From positions 26,114 to 90,113 of the forward strand of contig NZ_JAFCJX010000037.1 of the NCBI RefSeq assembly GCF_018130695.1: a stretch of 64,000 nucleotides of DNA. The letters are read 5' to 3'. The notes beneath the pieces are model-generated. The model did no database searches and was not told where the DNA came from. It saw only the letters and a program-made list of their open reading frames with translations. Made by a program: the position numbers and the translations under genes. Of the stretch, positions 32,418 to 41,202 are shown piece by piece (the first letter of the stretch is position 1; each line of letters begins with the position of its first letter). Source of the stretch: Bradyrhizobium jicamae. Its GTDB lineage: Bacteria > Pseudomonadota > Alphaproteobacteria > Rhizobiales > Xanthobacteraceae.

Positions 32418-33356
32418 ATGATCGGCGTGCTGATCTTTCCCGACTTCCAACTGCTCGATGCAGCCGGCCCGATCGCGGCGTTCGAGATCGCCGCGCGCTT
32501 TGCCAACAATGCGCCGGCGATCAGGACCATCGCCTCGAAGGCCGGGCCGGTCCGCAGCTCATCCGGCGTCGAGATGCTGGCGCGGGGCTTAAAGCCTGCG
32601 GCAGGGATCACGACGTTGATCATTGCCGGCGGCAGCGGCGTGCACGCGCCCGCGACCTGTCCGATCACGCTTGCCTTCGTGAAGCGGCTGGCGGACCGCG
32701 GTGTCCGCGTCGCCAGCGTCTGCTCGGGCGCCTATGTGCTGGCGGAAGCAGGCCTGCTCGACGGCCGCCGCGCCACCACGCATTGGCAGCGCACGCCGCA
32801 TTTCGTGAAGGCCTATCCGAAGATCAAGCTCGAGCCCGACCAGATCTTTACCCGCGACGGCAATATCTGGACCTCGGCCGGCATCACCGCCGGCATCGAC
32901 CTCGCGCTCGCGATGGTCGCGGAGGATTACGGCGACGATGTCGCGCAGCAGACCGCGCGGCAGCTCGTGCTCTACCACCGCCGCAGCGGCGGCCAATCGC
33001 AATTCTCCTCGCTCCTGGAATTGAAGGCACCGAACGGAAGGTTCGGTCCGCTGCTGGCCTGGGCGCGCGAAAACCTCGACGCGCAGCTGACTGTGGAGGA
33101 CCTCGCCGACAAAGCCGGCATGAGCGCGCGGCATTTTACCCGCGCCTTCATCGCGGAGACCGGCACTACGCCATCGAAAGCGGTGGAGCGGCTGCGCATC
33201 GAGGTGGCGCGCCAGCGCGTGCAATCGTCGGGCGAAGCGATCGAGCGCGTCGCCGAAATCACCGGCTTTCGCGATCCCGAGCGGATGCGTCGCGCCTTCA
33301 TCCGCGCCTTCGGCCAGCCACCGCAATCGCTGCGGCGGGCGGCAAGGGCGGGGTAG
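32418..33356 (+). CDS. GlxA-type AraC-family regulator with DJ-1/PfpI sensor domain
   Basis: A 312-residue regulator. Residues 1-185 form a DJ-1/PfpI-like domain that keeps the elbow Cys (VASVCSGAYVLAEAGLLDG, then RATTHW and TSAGITAGIDLAL). Residues 205-305 carry the two AraC helix-turn-helices (VEDLADKAGMSARHFTRAF and IERVAEITGFRDPERMRRAF). GlxA-type members include regulators of arginine, choline and carnitine use. It faces the DJ-1-like enzyme gene and probably controls it; enzyme and regulator share the sensor fold and may see the same compound. Confidence 0.9.
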   Translation: MIGVLIFPDFQLLDAAGPIAAFEIAARFANNAPAIRTIASKAGPVRSSSGVEMLARGLKPAAGITTLIIAGGSGVHAPATCPITLAFVKRLADRGVRVASVCSGAYVLAEAGLLDGRRATTHWQRTPHFVKAYPKIKLEPDQIFTRDGNIWTSAGITAGIDLALAMVAEDYGDDVAQQTARQLVLYHRRSGGQSQFSSLLELKAPNGRFGPLLAWARENLDAQLTVEDLADKAGMSARHFTRAFIAETGTTPSKAVERLRIEVARQRVQSSGEAIERVAEITGFRDPERMRRAFIRAFGQPPQSLRRAARAG

Positions 33357-33514
33357 GGCGGACGTCTGGTCTGTCCTGCCGCGCGCAGAGGCTGGGACAA
33401 CGTCGCTGTCCGATCTGTGCGTTCACAAAACCGTAGATGTCACGGCACGGCTGAACCAGCGCCAAGTTCCCGTGACCCACATCAAGAGGGCTTTGGGGAC
33501 CGGAGGAGGTTCTG

Positions 33515-33727
33515 ATGACGAAGCATCGAACGATTACTGGGTTCGTGGCCGTCGCTCTGCTCGCTGTCGCTGCCAGCGCCGCCACGATCAAGTCGCATCC
33601 GCCCGGGAGCGATCGCATTGCCGTCTCCGGCACGACCTCGAAGGCGGACAGGCTCCCCGCGGCTGATTTCAACGACCGCTGGTCGGCGTTGTCTCCGACA
33701 ACGGAAACGGCACCTGACGTCCGCTAG
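33515..33727 (+). CDS. Small secreted protein of unknown function
   Basis: A 70-residue protein with a signal peptide (ITGFVAVALLAVAASAA, residues 7-23) and a hydrophilic 45-residue mature part rich in Ser, Thr, Asp and Pro, without Cys. The start ATG 33515 follows an excellent GGAGGAGGT site, the best ribosome site in the area, which argues for a real gene. No homologue is recognised. Confidence 0.6.
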   Translation: MTKHRTITGFVAVALLAVAASAATIKSHPPGSDRIAVSGTTSKADRLPAADFNDRWSALSPTTETAPDVR

Positions 33728-33780
33728 GCGACGACGGAACCGCCGGGTTGTTCGGTGATCGCATCTGGCGGCACAAAAAT

Positions 33781-33798
33781 GCCCCGCCGCGGCGGGGC
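33781..33798 (-). terminator. Terminator hairpin downstream of the coiled-coil gene
   Basis: GCCCCGCC-GC-GGCGGGGC, followed on the minus strand by ATTTTTG. It would end transcripts of the minus-strand gene at 33889 and, less efficiently, those of the small secreted gene on the plus strand. Confidence 0.65.
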
Positions 33799-33842
33799 AA
33801 TCTATTGATGTATTGATGCTCTGGTCTTGATTGGAACCGAAC

Positions 33843-33870
33843 AGTTTCGCCGCCTCGCCGCGGCGAAACT
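33843..33870. repeat. Perfect inverted repeat (hairpin) after the coiled-coil gene
   Basis: AGTTTCGCCGC (33843-33853) and GCGGCGAAACT (33860-33870), 11-bp arms with a six-base loop, 19 bases beyond the stop of the minus-strand gene. No T-run, so it may protect the 3' end and not act alone as terminator. Confidence 0.55.
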
Positions 33871-33888
33871 CACATCACTCGGTCGACA

Positions 33889-34329
33889 TCACTCGGTCAA
33901 TGTGTCAGTCGCGATCTTCTTCTTGAGTGTTTCGCAGGTATTGCGGACCTCGGAGGTCATCAACGAGACGGCTTCGATCTGCAGGAAGAAGCGCTTGCCC
34001 TGATCGCGATAACCAGCAGCGAACTCCTTGATTTCGGCGATCATCTCGTGAACGCCAGCCACCATCGTCTCGCACTTCTTGGCGGCCAATTGCAGTTCTG
34101 CTCCAAGGGCCTCGATCTCCTTCACCGCCGCTTCGTATTCGCGGACGACCGCCTCGGCCGAGAGCTTGCCAACCTCGTTCACACCGTTGCGATGCTCGAC
34201 ATAGTCCGGCATCGGCGAGAGAGGCCGGATGTTGCCGCGCGGTCGTTGTGGACCCAGCGTGACGATTTCGCGCTCCAGTTCTTCCAACTCCATCGGGGCG
34301 CGGGTGAGGACTTCTGCACTAACACTCAT
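33889..34329 (-). CDS. Coiled-coil cytosolic protein of unknown function
   Basis: A 146-residue protein started at MSVSAEVLTRAPMELEE (34329, GGAG site upstream); the frame is open further up but lacks features. Residues 50-100 form a long predicted helix with heptads (VVREYEAAVKEIEALGAELQLAAKKCE), followed by EMIAEIKEFAAGYRDQGKRFF and a C-terminal helix. The shape and length recall phasin-like or structural helical proteins, but the family is not recognised. No signal or membrane segment. An AT-richer region separates it from the divergent lactonase gene. Confidence 0.6.
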   Translation of the reverse strand: MSVSAEVLTRAPMELEELEREIVTLGPQRPRGNIRPLSPMPDYVEHRNGVNEVGKLSAEAVVREYEAAVKEIEALGAELQLAAKKCETMVAGVHEMIAEIKEFAAGYRDQGKRFFLQIEAVSLMTSEVRNTCETLKKKIATDTLTE

Positions 34330-34628
34330 ACGAACGCTCCATAAGTTGTTACGCGAAATGGAGTTTACCGATGTCAAAGGATTTGTCTCGCTTTTCCACA
34401 AGTTTGAGGCAAAAGATTTGTGCGCTGCAACGTCGCGCTTCGACGCGTGGTTGGTTGAGGAGCAGCCTGACACCGCTGTTGACGGTCGCGCCCTTCCGGA
34501 CAAGCGCAGTAAGCTGGCGCTTACTCCCAGAAGCGTGCATATCGCGCTTGTTCCACCTCGGTGTATGCTGCGTCTGAGCCGGAGACGCGACCGGGCAGGC
34601 GACTAGCGACCATTCACAGGGGGCAACC
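34330..34628. other. Divergent intergenic region, nothing recognised
   Basis: 299 bases between the coiled-coil gene and the lactonase gene, locally AT-richer near 34330-34440. Frames through it on both strands show no family features. Promoters of both genes must lie here but none was recognised with confidence. Confidence 0.3.
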
Positions 34629-35447
34629 ATGAAACGGACACTGACGATCCTCGCCATCGGCGCCAGCCTGATGTCCGGCATCGCGACGCCGGCGCACGCG
34701 GCCGCCGAGCTCTCGCTGGCCCGGATCGATTGCGGCACGCCGCAACCCCCGACCGCCGTCAATGAGCGCTTCTCGGACACCTATGCCTATGGCGACAAGA
34801 AGCTCCAGTTCGTCTTCAGCTGCTACCTGATCAAGCATGGCGACGACTACATGCTGTGGGACACTGGGCATGCGATGACCGCGCCCAACGTCGCGCCGAA
34901 GGAGAGCGTGGTCGACAACCTCGCCAAGATCAACGTCAAGCCCGACCAGATCAAATATGTCGGCATCAGCCATTATCACGCCGACCATACCGGCCAGATC
35001 GCGTCGTTCCCGAAGGCGACGCTGCTGATCGGCGCCAAGGAATGGGAGGCGATCTCCGCCCCCACGCCGGCGCAGGGGGTCAACGCCAAACCTTTCGAGG
35101 GCTGGATCAAGGGTGAGAACAAGGTCGAGCCGCAGCCGATCGACAAGGATGTGTTCGGCGACGGCTCGGTGATCTTCCTGCGGACGCCCGGCCACACGCC
35201 GGGCCATTCCAGCCTGCTGGTCAAGCTGGCGGAGAAAGGTCCGGTGATCCTGACCGGTGATGCCGTGCACTTCCGCGAGAACTACGAGTCGGACGGCGTG
35301 CCCATGTTCAACTTTGACCGCGCCCAGACGGTGGCCTCGATCCAGCGCATCAAGAAGCTCGCGGAGACGTTCAAGGCGACCGTCATCATCCCGCACGACG
35401 CGCGGGACGTGGAAAAGCTGCCGGTGTTTCCGGCCTTCGCGAAATAG
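34629..35447 (+). CDS. Metallo-beta-lactamase-fold lactonase (N-acyl homoserine lactonase family), secreted
   Basis: A 272-residue enzyme with signal peptide (cleavage near AHAAA, residue 25). The dinuclear zinc motif HxHxDH is complete: His115, His117, Asp119 and His120 in SHYHADHTGQ. Later ligands are in TPGHTPGHSS and LTGDAVHF. The AHL lactonase group (AiiA, AttM relatives) shares the opening VFSCYLIKHGDDYMLWDTGH. Export to the periplasm suggests it acts on incoming lactones, possibly quorum signals. Substrate is not proven. A small secreted hypothetical follows 13 bases after. Confidence 0.85.
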   Translation: MKRTLTILAIGASLMSGIATPAHAAAELSLARIDCGTPQPPTAVNERFSDTYAYGDKKLQFVFSCYLIKHGDDYMLWDTGHAMTAPNVAPKESVVDNLAKINVKPDQIKYVGISHYHADHTGQIASFPKATLLIGAKEWEAISAPTPAQGVNAKPFEGWIKGENKVEPQPIDKDVFGDGSVIFLRTPGHTPGHSSLLVKLAEKGPVILTGDAVHFRENYESDGVPMFNFDRAQTVASIQRIKKLAETFKATVIIPHDARDVEKLPVFPAFAK

Positions 35448-35460
35448 GCTGCGACGTCGC

Positions 35461-35997
35461 ATGGCCCGCCTGGCATTCGCTGGACTTGCCGCGCTCGCGT
35501 TCGCGGGCGCAGCCGTCGCGGAGGAGGACCACGGCCCCGTGCTGGTTGACCTCTTCGCCAAGACCTGTGCGCTACGGCCGGCGTTGCCGAGCGAACTCGA
35601 CCGCCTCGCGTCCGGGCTTGGATTCGTCAATACGGCTGGCCCAATCAAGCCTGACATGGAGCGCGGGCCGAACATCGAAATTGTCTATTTCGCCAAACTG
35701 GTGCAGCGGGGCGAGACTGTCAGCATCAACGCCTATTTCACCGGCCCACTCGACGGTCCGACCGTGAATTGCGCGCTGAACACGGTCGGAGTATCGCCCG
35801 AGGCCTTGCCCGGCCTCGTCGAGAAATCATTGAAGGTTCACCAGCGGACCGAGAAGCCCGCCGATGACAACGGCCGCATCGTGGCGAACTGGCGCTTCGG
35901 CGCAACTGACGACGGCGACACGCTCGAAACCTGGACGCGGCGAGACCCGCCGCGGAGCGCCGCGATCAATCTCGCCTATCGCGGCCGCAAGCGGTGA
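35461..35997 (+). CDS. Hypothetical secreted protein
   Basis: A 178-residue protein with a signal peptide (LAFAGLAALAFAGAAVAEE, cleavage near residue 20). The mature part has two cysteines (KTCALRP and VNCALNT) likely forming a disulfide and a beta-rich pattern (GPNIEIVYFAKLVQRG, GRIVANWRFG). No family is recognised. It starts 13 bases after the lactonase stop without a clear ribosome site, so translation may be coupled. Confidence 0.6.
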   Translation: MARLAFAGLAALAFAGAAVAEEDHGPVLVDLFAKTCALRPALPSELDRLASGLGFVNTAGPIKPDMERGPNIEIVYFAKLVQRGETVSINAYFTGPLDGPTVNCALNTVGVSPEALPGLVEKSLKVHQRTEKPADDNGRIVANWRFGATDDGDTLETWTRRDPPRSAAINLAYRGRKR

Positions 35998-36063
35998 CCA
36001 CGTTCGGCGCATCAGCCGCCAGCGTGAAGACGGCACTTGGTAAACAACAAGCGGGCATCGATG

Positions 36064-37287
36064 TCAGTGCGGCGCGTCGGGATGCCAGCCGAGAAGGGCG
36101 AGCATCACAAAGAAGCCGGCGACATACGCAACGATTAGCGGCCAGCCATGAGTGATCCATCGCACTACGGATTTGGCCTCAGGATACATGTTGGAAATGG
36201 CGACGCCGGCTGATGAGCCGAACCAGACCATGGATCCGCCGAAACCGACCGCATAAGCGAGATAGCCCCAATCATATCCGCCCTGTTTGAGCGCAAGCGC
36301 GGTCAGTGGGATGTTGTCGAATACAGCGGAGAGGAAGCCTAGCCCCAGTGCCGTTGGCCATGCCGCCGCGGGCAACTCCTTCACCGGCATCATTGATGCT
36401 GCCGTCACGAGCGCCAATAGGAACATGGTGCCCTTGAACGTCGCCGGCATCACAGACCAATCGGGCCGCCGCAGCGATGCTGTGAGCAGGATGGTGGACC
36501 ACACCGCAAGACCCAGTACCGGAAGCGTATCGAGCAGCGCAGGAAATTTGAGTTTGGCCGTAACATTGGCGGTCAAGGCAGCGAGCAAAATTGCGGTCAC
36601 GACGACCACGCGTGTCCAGTCAATCTTCAGCCCCGACGGCGCATTTTTCACGATCGGTGAGAAGCGATGCTGCTGGAAGGATGCCGGAACGGCAAATACC
36701 GCCATGGCGACGATGGCAGCAATGTAAGCCTCGACGACGGCGAGCGGGCTGACGCCGTTGATCCACATCATGGTCGTGGTGGTGTCGCCGACCACGCTGC
36801 CCGCACCACCAGCATTGGATGCTGCGACGATCGCTGCGAGGTAGCCGATGTGGACCCTGCCGCGGAATACGTGACGCGCAACCGTGCCTCCGATCAAGGC
36901 GGCTGCGATGTTATCGAGAAATGCGGATAGCAGGAACACGATCACGAGCAGGCACAGGCCGCCTTTCCAGTCGTCGGGCAACAGCGCCGGCATCTCATCG
37001 GGTAATCGGCTCTCTTCGAAATGACGGGACAACAGCGCAAATCCCATCAGGAGCAAGAACAGATTTGCGAGCCCGACCCATTCATGCAGCAATTGGTGGG
37101 CCAGGCCAGCCAGGCCAGTACCGAATTCCGCAAAGCCGGTGAACAGGAGCTTGTATGTGGCGATCGCGACGAGTCCCGTCACTGCGGATGCCAAGGTGTG
37201 ATGGTGGAACAGCGCGACGCTGAGCAACGTCAGGCCGAACAGGATGAAGTCGAGCGGAATACCGAAGACGACGACAGGACCTAACAT
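36064..37287 (-). CDS. Ion-transporter superfamily protein (CitMHS / NhaD / ArsB type)
   Basis: A 407-residue polytopic membrane protein with about eleven spans. The repeat hallmarks of the IT superfamily are present: FLLSAFLDNIAAALIGG and, in the second half, GFLSAVFDNIPLTALAL, with Asp-Asn pairs in the re-entrant hairpins, plus SNAGGAGSVVGDTTTTMMW and GFGGSMVWFGSSAGVAI. The doubled DN motifs point to a Na+/H+ antiporter (NhaD-like) or a citrate-type carrier. Function inferred from family only. Confidence 0.8.
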   Translation of the reverse strand: MLGPVVVFGIPLDFILFGLTLLSVALFHHHTLASAVTGLVAIATYKLLFTGFAEFGTGLAGLAHQLLHEWVGLANLFLLLMGFALLSRHFEESRLPDEMPALLPDDWKGGLCLLVIVFLLSAFLDNIAAALIGGTVARHVFRGRVHIGYLAAIVAASNAGGAGSVVGDTTTTMMWINGVSPLAVVEAYIAAIVAMAVFAVPASFQQHRFSPIVKNAPSGLKIDWTRVVVVTAILLAALTANVTAKLKFPALLDTLPVLGLAVWSTILLTASLRRPDWSVMPATFKGTMFLLALVTAASMMPVKELPAAAWPTALGLGFLSAVFDNIPLTALALKQGGYDWGYLAYAVGFGGSMVWFGSSAGVAISNMYPEAKSVVRWITHGWPLIVAYVAGFFVMLALLGWHPDAPH

Positions 37288-37403
37288 TGGACTCGACAGT
37301 TTAGAGTTGCGTTTCCGCGACCAGCCCCGGCAGCCGCACTGGTTTCGACGCAGGCGGAACCTTCAAGTCGCGCATTCGCCCGCTGGGCAAATGACAATCG
37401 TAC

Positions 37404-38348
37404 TTATGCCAGCGATTTCAGCCAGGCCGCGATCTCGGTGACGGCGATTTTGGCCTGGTTGAGGAGCTTGCCCATGGTGAAGAAGCCGTGGAACTGGCCC
37501 GGGAAGTGACGATAGGTCACGGGCACGCCGGCATCCCCGAGGAATTTGGCGTATTCGTCGCCCTCGTCGCGCAAGGGATCGGCGCCGGCGGTCAGCACAT
37601 AGGCCGGCGGCAATCCGGCGAAACTCCTGGCGCCTGCAGGCGAAGCGCGCCAGTCGCGCTTGTCGGCGCCGTTCAAATAGTGGTCGCCGAACCAGCCGAT
37701 CACGGAGTGTGTCAGCAGGATGCTGGTCTCGGGCTCGCGGTGCGACGGGTGCTTTCGCGAAAAGTCGGTGGCGGGATAGATCAGCAGCTGGCCGGCGAGT
37801 TTTGGTTCGTCACCGTCGCGCGCGGCCAGCGCCACCACGGCTGCGAGATTGCCGCCGGCGCTGTCGCCGCCGACGATCAGTCGCGCGGCGTCGATGCCGA
37901 ACTCCTTCGCGTGCGAGGCGATCCAGTTCGTCGCGGTGACGGAGTCGTCGACCGCGGCCGGAAAGCGGTGCTCGGGCGCGAGGCGATAGTCGACATTGAT
38001 CACGATCAGCTCGCCCTGATCGGCGAGCATCTTGCAAACCACCTCATGGGTGTCGAGATCGCCGATCACCCAGCCGCCGCCATGGAAGAACACCAGGCAA
38101 GGCGCGAGGCCATCGGTCTTGCGCAGCGTCGTCGGCGTGTAGATCCGCGCCGGGATTGCACCATGCGGCGCGGGGATCGAAATCTCCCGGGTCGATTCCA
38201 GCGCCGGCGGCTCCGGATTCACGGCGACGCGCGCGGCGCGGTAATATTCGCGCGCTTCCGATGCGGTCAGCGTCTCATAGGCGGGGCGGCCGGCTTCCTG
38301 GAACGCCTTGTAGACGGCGGCGGCATCGGCATCGAGAACGACGGGCAT
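37404..38348 (-). CDS. HSL-family alpha/beta hydrolase (esterase/lipase)
   Basis: A 314-residue hormone-sensitive-lipase-type esterase. The oxyanion motif HGGG is at 89-92 (FFHGGGWVIGDLDTH), YRLAPEHRFPAA follows, the nucleophile is Ser163 in GGDSAGGNLA, the acid is in TAGADPLRDEGDEY and the His in FPGQFHGF. It lies in one direction with the SDR gene upstream (24 bases apart), so the two probably form an operon: ester hydrolysis then alcohol oxidation. Intracellular, no signal peptide. Confidence 0.9.
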   Translation of the reverse strand: MPVVLDADAAAVYKAFQEAGRPAYETLTASEAREYYRAARVAVNPEPPALESTREISIPAPHGAIPARIYTPTTLRKTDGLAPCLVFFHGGGWVIGDLDTHEVVCKMLADQGELIVINVDYRLAPEHRFPAAVDDSVTATNWIASHAKEFGIDAARLIVGGDSAGGNLAAVVALAARDGDEPKLAGQLLIYPATDFSRKHPSHREPETSILLTHSVIGWFGDHYLNGADKRDWRASPAGARSFAGLPPAYVLTAGADPLRDEGDEYAKFLGDAGVPVTYRHFPGQFHGFFTMGKLLNQAKIAVTEIAAWLKSLA

Positions 38349-38371
38349 TGCGGGACCTTCTTCTGGAGCGA

Positions 38372-39151
38372 TCAGGCGGCGGTGCGGCCACCGTCGACGG
38401 TGTAGTGCGAGCCGGAGACATAGCTCGCTTCATCGGAGGCGAGGAATGCGACAATCGACGCAACCTCGGAAGCGAGGCCGAGCCGGCGCGCCGGAATCCG
38501 CTCGACCAGCTTTTCGGTGGGCGGCGGAGCGTTGCCGCCGTTCCTGCCGGTCATGATCGCGCTCAGCATGCGGCTGTCGATCAGGCCGGGGCAGACGCAA
38601 TTGACCCGCACGCCGGTGCCGGTGCATTCCCAGGCCGCGCTCTTGGTCAGGCCGATCACGGCGTGCTTGCTGGCACTGTAGACCGCGAGATGCGGCGAGC
38701 CCATCAGTCCGGCGATCGAGGCGGTGTTGATGATGCTGCCCTTGTTTTGCTTCAGCATCACCGGCAGCACGTATTTCATGCCGAGGAAGACGCCGACGAC
38801 GTTGACGTCGAGCACGCGGCGAAAGCTCTCCAGCGAATATTCCGGGATCGGCTTGATGTCGCCCTCGATGCCGGCGTTGTTGTAGAAGGCATCGATGGTG
38901 CCGAACCGGTCCACGGCGGCGCGGACGTACTCCTTGACCTCGTCCTCCTGGGTGACGTCGGCGGCGACCGTGAGCGCCTCGGCTGAGGCGGGCAGGCCCT
39001 CGACCGCGGTCTTCAGGTCGGCCTCGCGGCGGTCGACGGCGACGATCCGGGCGCCGCGGTCGGCGAGCAGGCGGAGCGTCGCGGTTCCGATGACGCCGGC
39101 AGCGCCCGTGACGACGGCGACCCGCCCGTCGAGCCTGATACGATCGGTCAT
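38372..39151 (-). CDS. Short-chain dehydrogenase/reductase (SDR)
   Basis: A 259-residue classical SDR. The start is MTDRIRLDGRV at 39151; the frame continues upstream without features. NAD(P)-binding motif is TGAAGVIG (14-21), NNAGIEG marks beta4, the catalytic Ser is in NTASIAG and Tyr/Lys in YSASKHA. An Asp after beta2 (VAVDRRE) favours NAD over NADP. The C-terminus SGSHYTVDGGRTAA is typical. Same strand as the esterase. Confidence 0.92.
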   Translation of the reverse strand: MTDRIRLDGRVAVVTGAAGVIGTATLRLLADRGARIVAVDRREADLKTAVEGLPASAEALTVAADVTQEDEVKEYVRAAVDRFGTIDAFYNNAGIEGDIKPIPEYSLESFRRVLDVNVVGVFLGMKYVLPVMLKQNKGSIINTASIAGLMGSPHLAVYSASKHAVIGLTKSAAWECTGTGVRVNCVCPGLIDSRMLSAIMTGRNGGNAPPPTEKLVERIPARRLGLASEVASIVAFLASDEASYVSGSHYTVDGGRTAA

Positions 39152-39380
39152 GGGGGATTTCCTCTGGCTGGTCCGGTTCGGTCCGGATTTTCCTGGTTTT
39201 CGTGGTGGGATCCACGTGTTCAGCCGGAAGACTATCCCATGAGGCCAAAGGGCTGACCAGTGGGGGCCGGCCGGGGCGGTTTGCCGCCCTTTCGTCGCCC
39301 TATTTGGCGTGTTAACCGGTGTTCCTGCGAGCGGCCAAGGTAAACTGTCGCGAGCCCGATTCGCTTTGAAGCCGCGCGAG

Positions 39381-40382
39381 ATGTTTCGAACCATTGCCCT
39401 GACTGGTTTTGCGGCCATTGTCGCCGCCTCGATCGTCGCGCTTGCGCCGCCGGCGCGCGCGCAGATCGGCACGATTTTCTCCGATCCGCCGCCGCGGCCG
39501 CCCGGTGCGATTCCCCGTGGCCAGCCGCAACCGCCGCCCGATGATGACGAGGAAGTGCCGGAGCTGCCGCGCGGCCGCCTGCTGCCGAGCCGTCCCGTGC
39601 CCCCGCCGCCGCAACAGGGCGCGGGCCTGCCGCCGCCCGTGCAGTCGCAGCCGCTGGCGCCGCCGCCCGGCACCACCGTCGCGCCGCAGAACCAGCCTGG
39701 CGTTGCCGTGCAGCCGCCGCAGCCCGGTGGACCGGCGGTTGCCAACAATCCGCCCGGTGCCAATCCGCTGCCGGGCCTGCCGCCCGGTCAGCGCCAGCCC
39801 AAGGGCTCGCCGCAAGCACCAGCTGCGACGCTGCAGCCGGGTGACGAGGTGGTCACCGAGCCGCCGTCGACCAAGATCACCAACAAGAAGGCGAGCTTCT
39901 CCGGCCTCGACAAGATCACCGGGCGCATCATCAATTTCGATGAGGATATCGGCGAGACCGTGCAGTTCGGCGCGCTCCGCGTGAAGACCGACGCCTGCTA
40001 CACCCGGCCATCGACCGAAGCCGCCAACACCGACGCCTTCGTCGAGGTCGACGAGATCACGCTGCAGGGCGAGGTGAAGCGGATCTTCTCGGGGTGGATG
40101 TATGCGGCGAGCCCCGGCCTGCACGGCGTCGAGCATCCGATCTACGATATCTGGCTGGTCGACTGCAAAGGCCCGGACCAGACCATCGTGACCGCCGCAC
40201 CCGATCCACCGAAGCAACCGACGCCGCCTCCGCCGGCCGCCCAGAAGCGTCCGCCGGCGCCGAAGCAGGCCGCGCCGCGTCCGCCGCCGCAGCCGCAATT
40301 CCAGCAGCAACCGCCGCCACCTCCGCCGCAGCAACAGCAGCGGCCGGGCGGGCTGTTCGGCGGGTTGTTCGGGAACAATTGA
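39381..40382 (+). CDS. DUF2155-domain proline-rich secreted protein
   Basis: A 333-residue protein. The start is taken at ATG 39381 (MFRTIALTGFAAIV), giving a signal peptide that ends at ARAQ (~26). Residues 35-140 and 265-333 are Pro/Gln-rich and disordered; between them is the DUF2155 domain (ATLDKI-type core seen as GLDKITGRIINFD and FGALRVKTDACYTRP, then HPIYDIWLVDC). The DUF2155 family is alphaproteobacterial and is usually next to the aat and complex I accessory genes, as aat is here. Two cysteines may pair. Periplasmic; function unknown. Confidence 0.85.
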   Translation: MFRTIALTGFAAIVAASIVALAPPARAQIGTIFSDPPPRPPGAIPRGQPQPPPDDDEEVPELPRGRLLPSRPVPPPPQQGAGLPPPVQSQPLAPPPGTTVAPQNQPGVAVQPPQPGGPAVANNPPGANPLPGLPPGQRQPKGSPQAPAATLQPGDEVVTEPPSTKITNKKASFSGLDKITGRIINFDEDIGETVQFGALRVKTDACYTRPSTEAANTDAFVEVDEITLQGEVKRIFSGWMYAASPGLHGVEHPIYDIWLVDCKGPDQTIVTAAPDPPKQPTPPPPAAQKRPPAPKQAAPRPPPQPQFQQQPPPPPPQQQQRPGGLFGGLFGNN

Positions 40383-40387
40383 TCGGC

Positions 40388-40520
40388 TCTCGTGCCCCGG
40401 ACGCAGCGCAGCGCGAAGTGGTGCGCTGCTGAGCCGGGGCCCATGCTTTTCAAATGGCGTGAAATGGGTCCCGGCTCTGCGGAGCAGCGTTGCACGCTGC
40501 ACCGCGTCCGGGACACGAGA
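40388..40520. repeat. Long palindromic interspersed repeat
   Basis: A 133-bp imperfect palindrome. Outer arms TCTCGTGCCCCGGACGC (40388-40404) and GCGTCCGGGACACGAGA (40504-40520) match at 16 of 17 positions; inner arms (GAGCCGGGGCCCAT and ATGGGTCCCGGCTC) continue the pairing up to a centre near 40445. It fills the space between the DUF2155 stop and the aat stop, two convergent genes, and may end both transcripts. I recall this sequence type recurring in Bradyrhizobium genomes. Confidence 0.8.
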
Positions 40521-40521
40521 T

Positions 40522-41202
40522 CTAACTGCGTTGCGCTATGATCGCGAGCGCATCCGCTCCCTTCATCGGCACATCCGTCGGCAATCGTTGGAAATCCGCC
40601 GGCTCTCCCGCGATCGCTTTGTCGAGCAAAGCACGATAACGCCGCCGCGGGATCTCGACGGCGCCGAACGTCTTCAGATGCTCAGTGACGTACTGCGTGT
40701 CGAGCAGCTCGAATCCTCCCGCGATCAGCCGTGCCACCAGGTGCACGAGTGCGACCTTGGAGGCATCGCGCGCGGTGTGGAACATGCTTTCGCCGAAGAA
40801 CGCGCGGCCGAGGCTGACGCCATAGAGACCGCCGACGAGATCCTCGCCCTGCCAGACCTCGACGCTGTGGCAATAGCCGAGCCCGTGCAGCCCGACATAG
40901 AGGTCGCGGATGCGCTTGTTGATCCAGGTATCATCGCGGCCCGGCTGCGGCGCCGCGCAGCCGGCGATCACGGCCTTGAAGGCGGTGTCGACGGTGACGG
41001 TGAAGGCGTCGGAGCGCACCGTCCGCGCCAGCCGTGATGCGACGCGAAAGCCGTCGAGCGGGATCACGCCGCGCAGCTCCGGCTCGACCCAGAACAGGGT
41101 CGGATCGTCGGCGCTCTCCGCCATCGGAAAGATGCCGCAGGCATAGGCGCGCAGCAGCACTTCGGGCGTGATTTCAGAGGAGGCGGAGTCGCGCGACGTC
41201 AT
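40522..41202 (-). CDS. aat: Leucyl/phenylalanyl-tRNA--protein transferase
   Basis: A 226-residue enzyme that adds Leu or Phe from tRNA to N-terminal Arg/Lys, tagging proteins for ClpS/ClpAP. Clear family sequence: LLRAYACGIFPMAES, LFWVEPELRGVIPLD, DTWINKRIRDLYVGLHGLGYCHSVEVW, GGLYGVSLGRAFFGESMF and ELLDTQYVTEHLKTFGAVEI. The start is MTSRDSASSE at 41202; a longer frame exists upstream but the family begins around residue 8 here. Its stop adjoins the palindromic repeat. Confidence 0.95.
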   Translation of the reverse strand: MTSRDSASSEITPEVLLRAYACGIFPMAESADDPTLFWVEPELRGVIPLDGFRVASRLARTVRSDAFTVTVDTAFKAVIAGCAAPQPGRDDTWINKRIRDLYVGLHGLGYCHSVEVWQGEDLVGGLYGVSLGRAFFGESMFHTARDASKVALVHLVARLIAGGFELLDTQYVTEHLKTFGAVEIPRRRYRALLDKAIAGEPADFQRLPTDVPMKGADALAIIAQRS

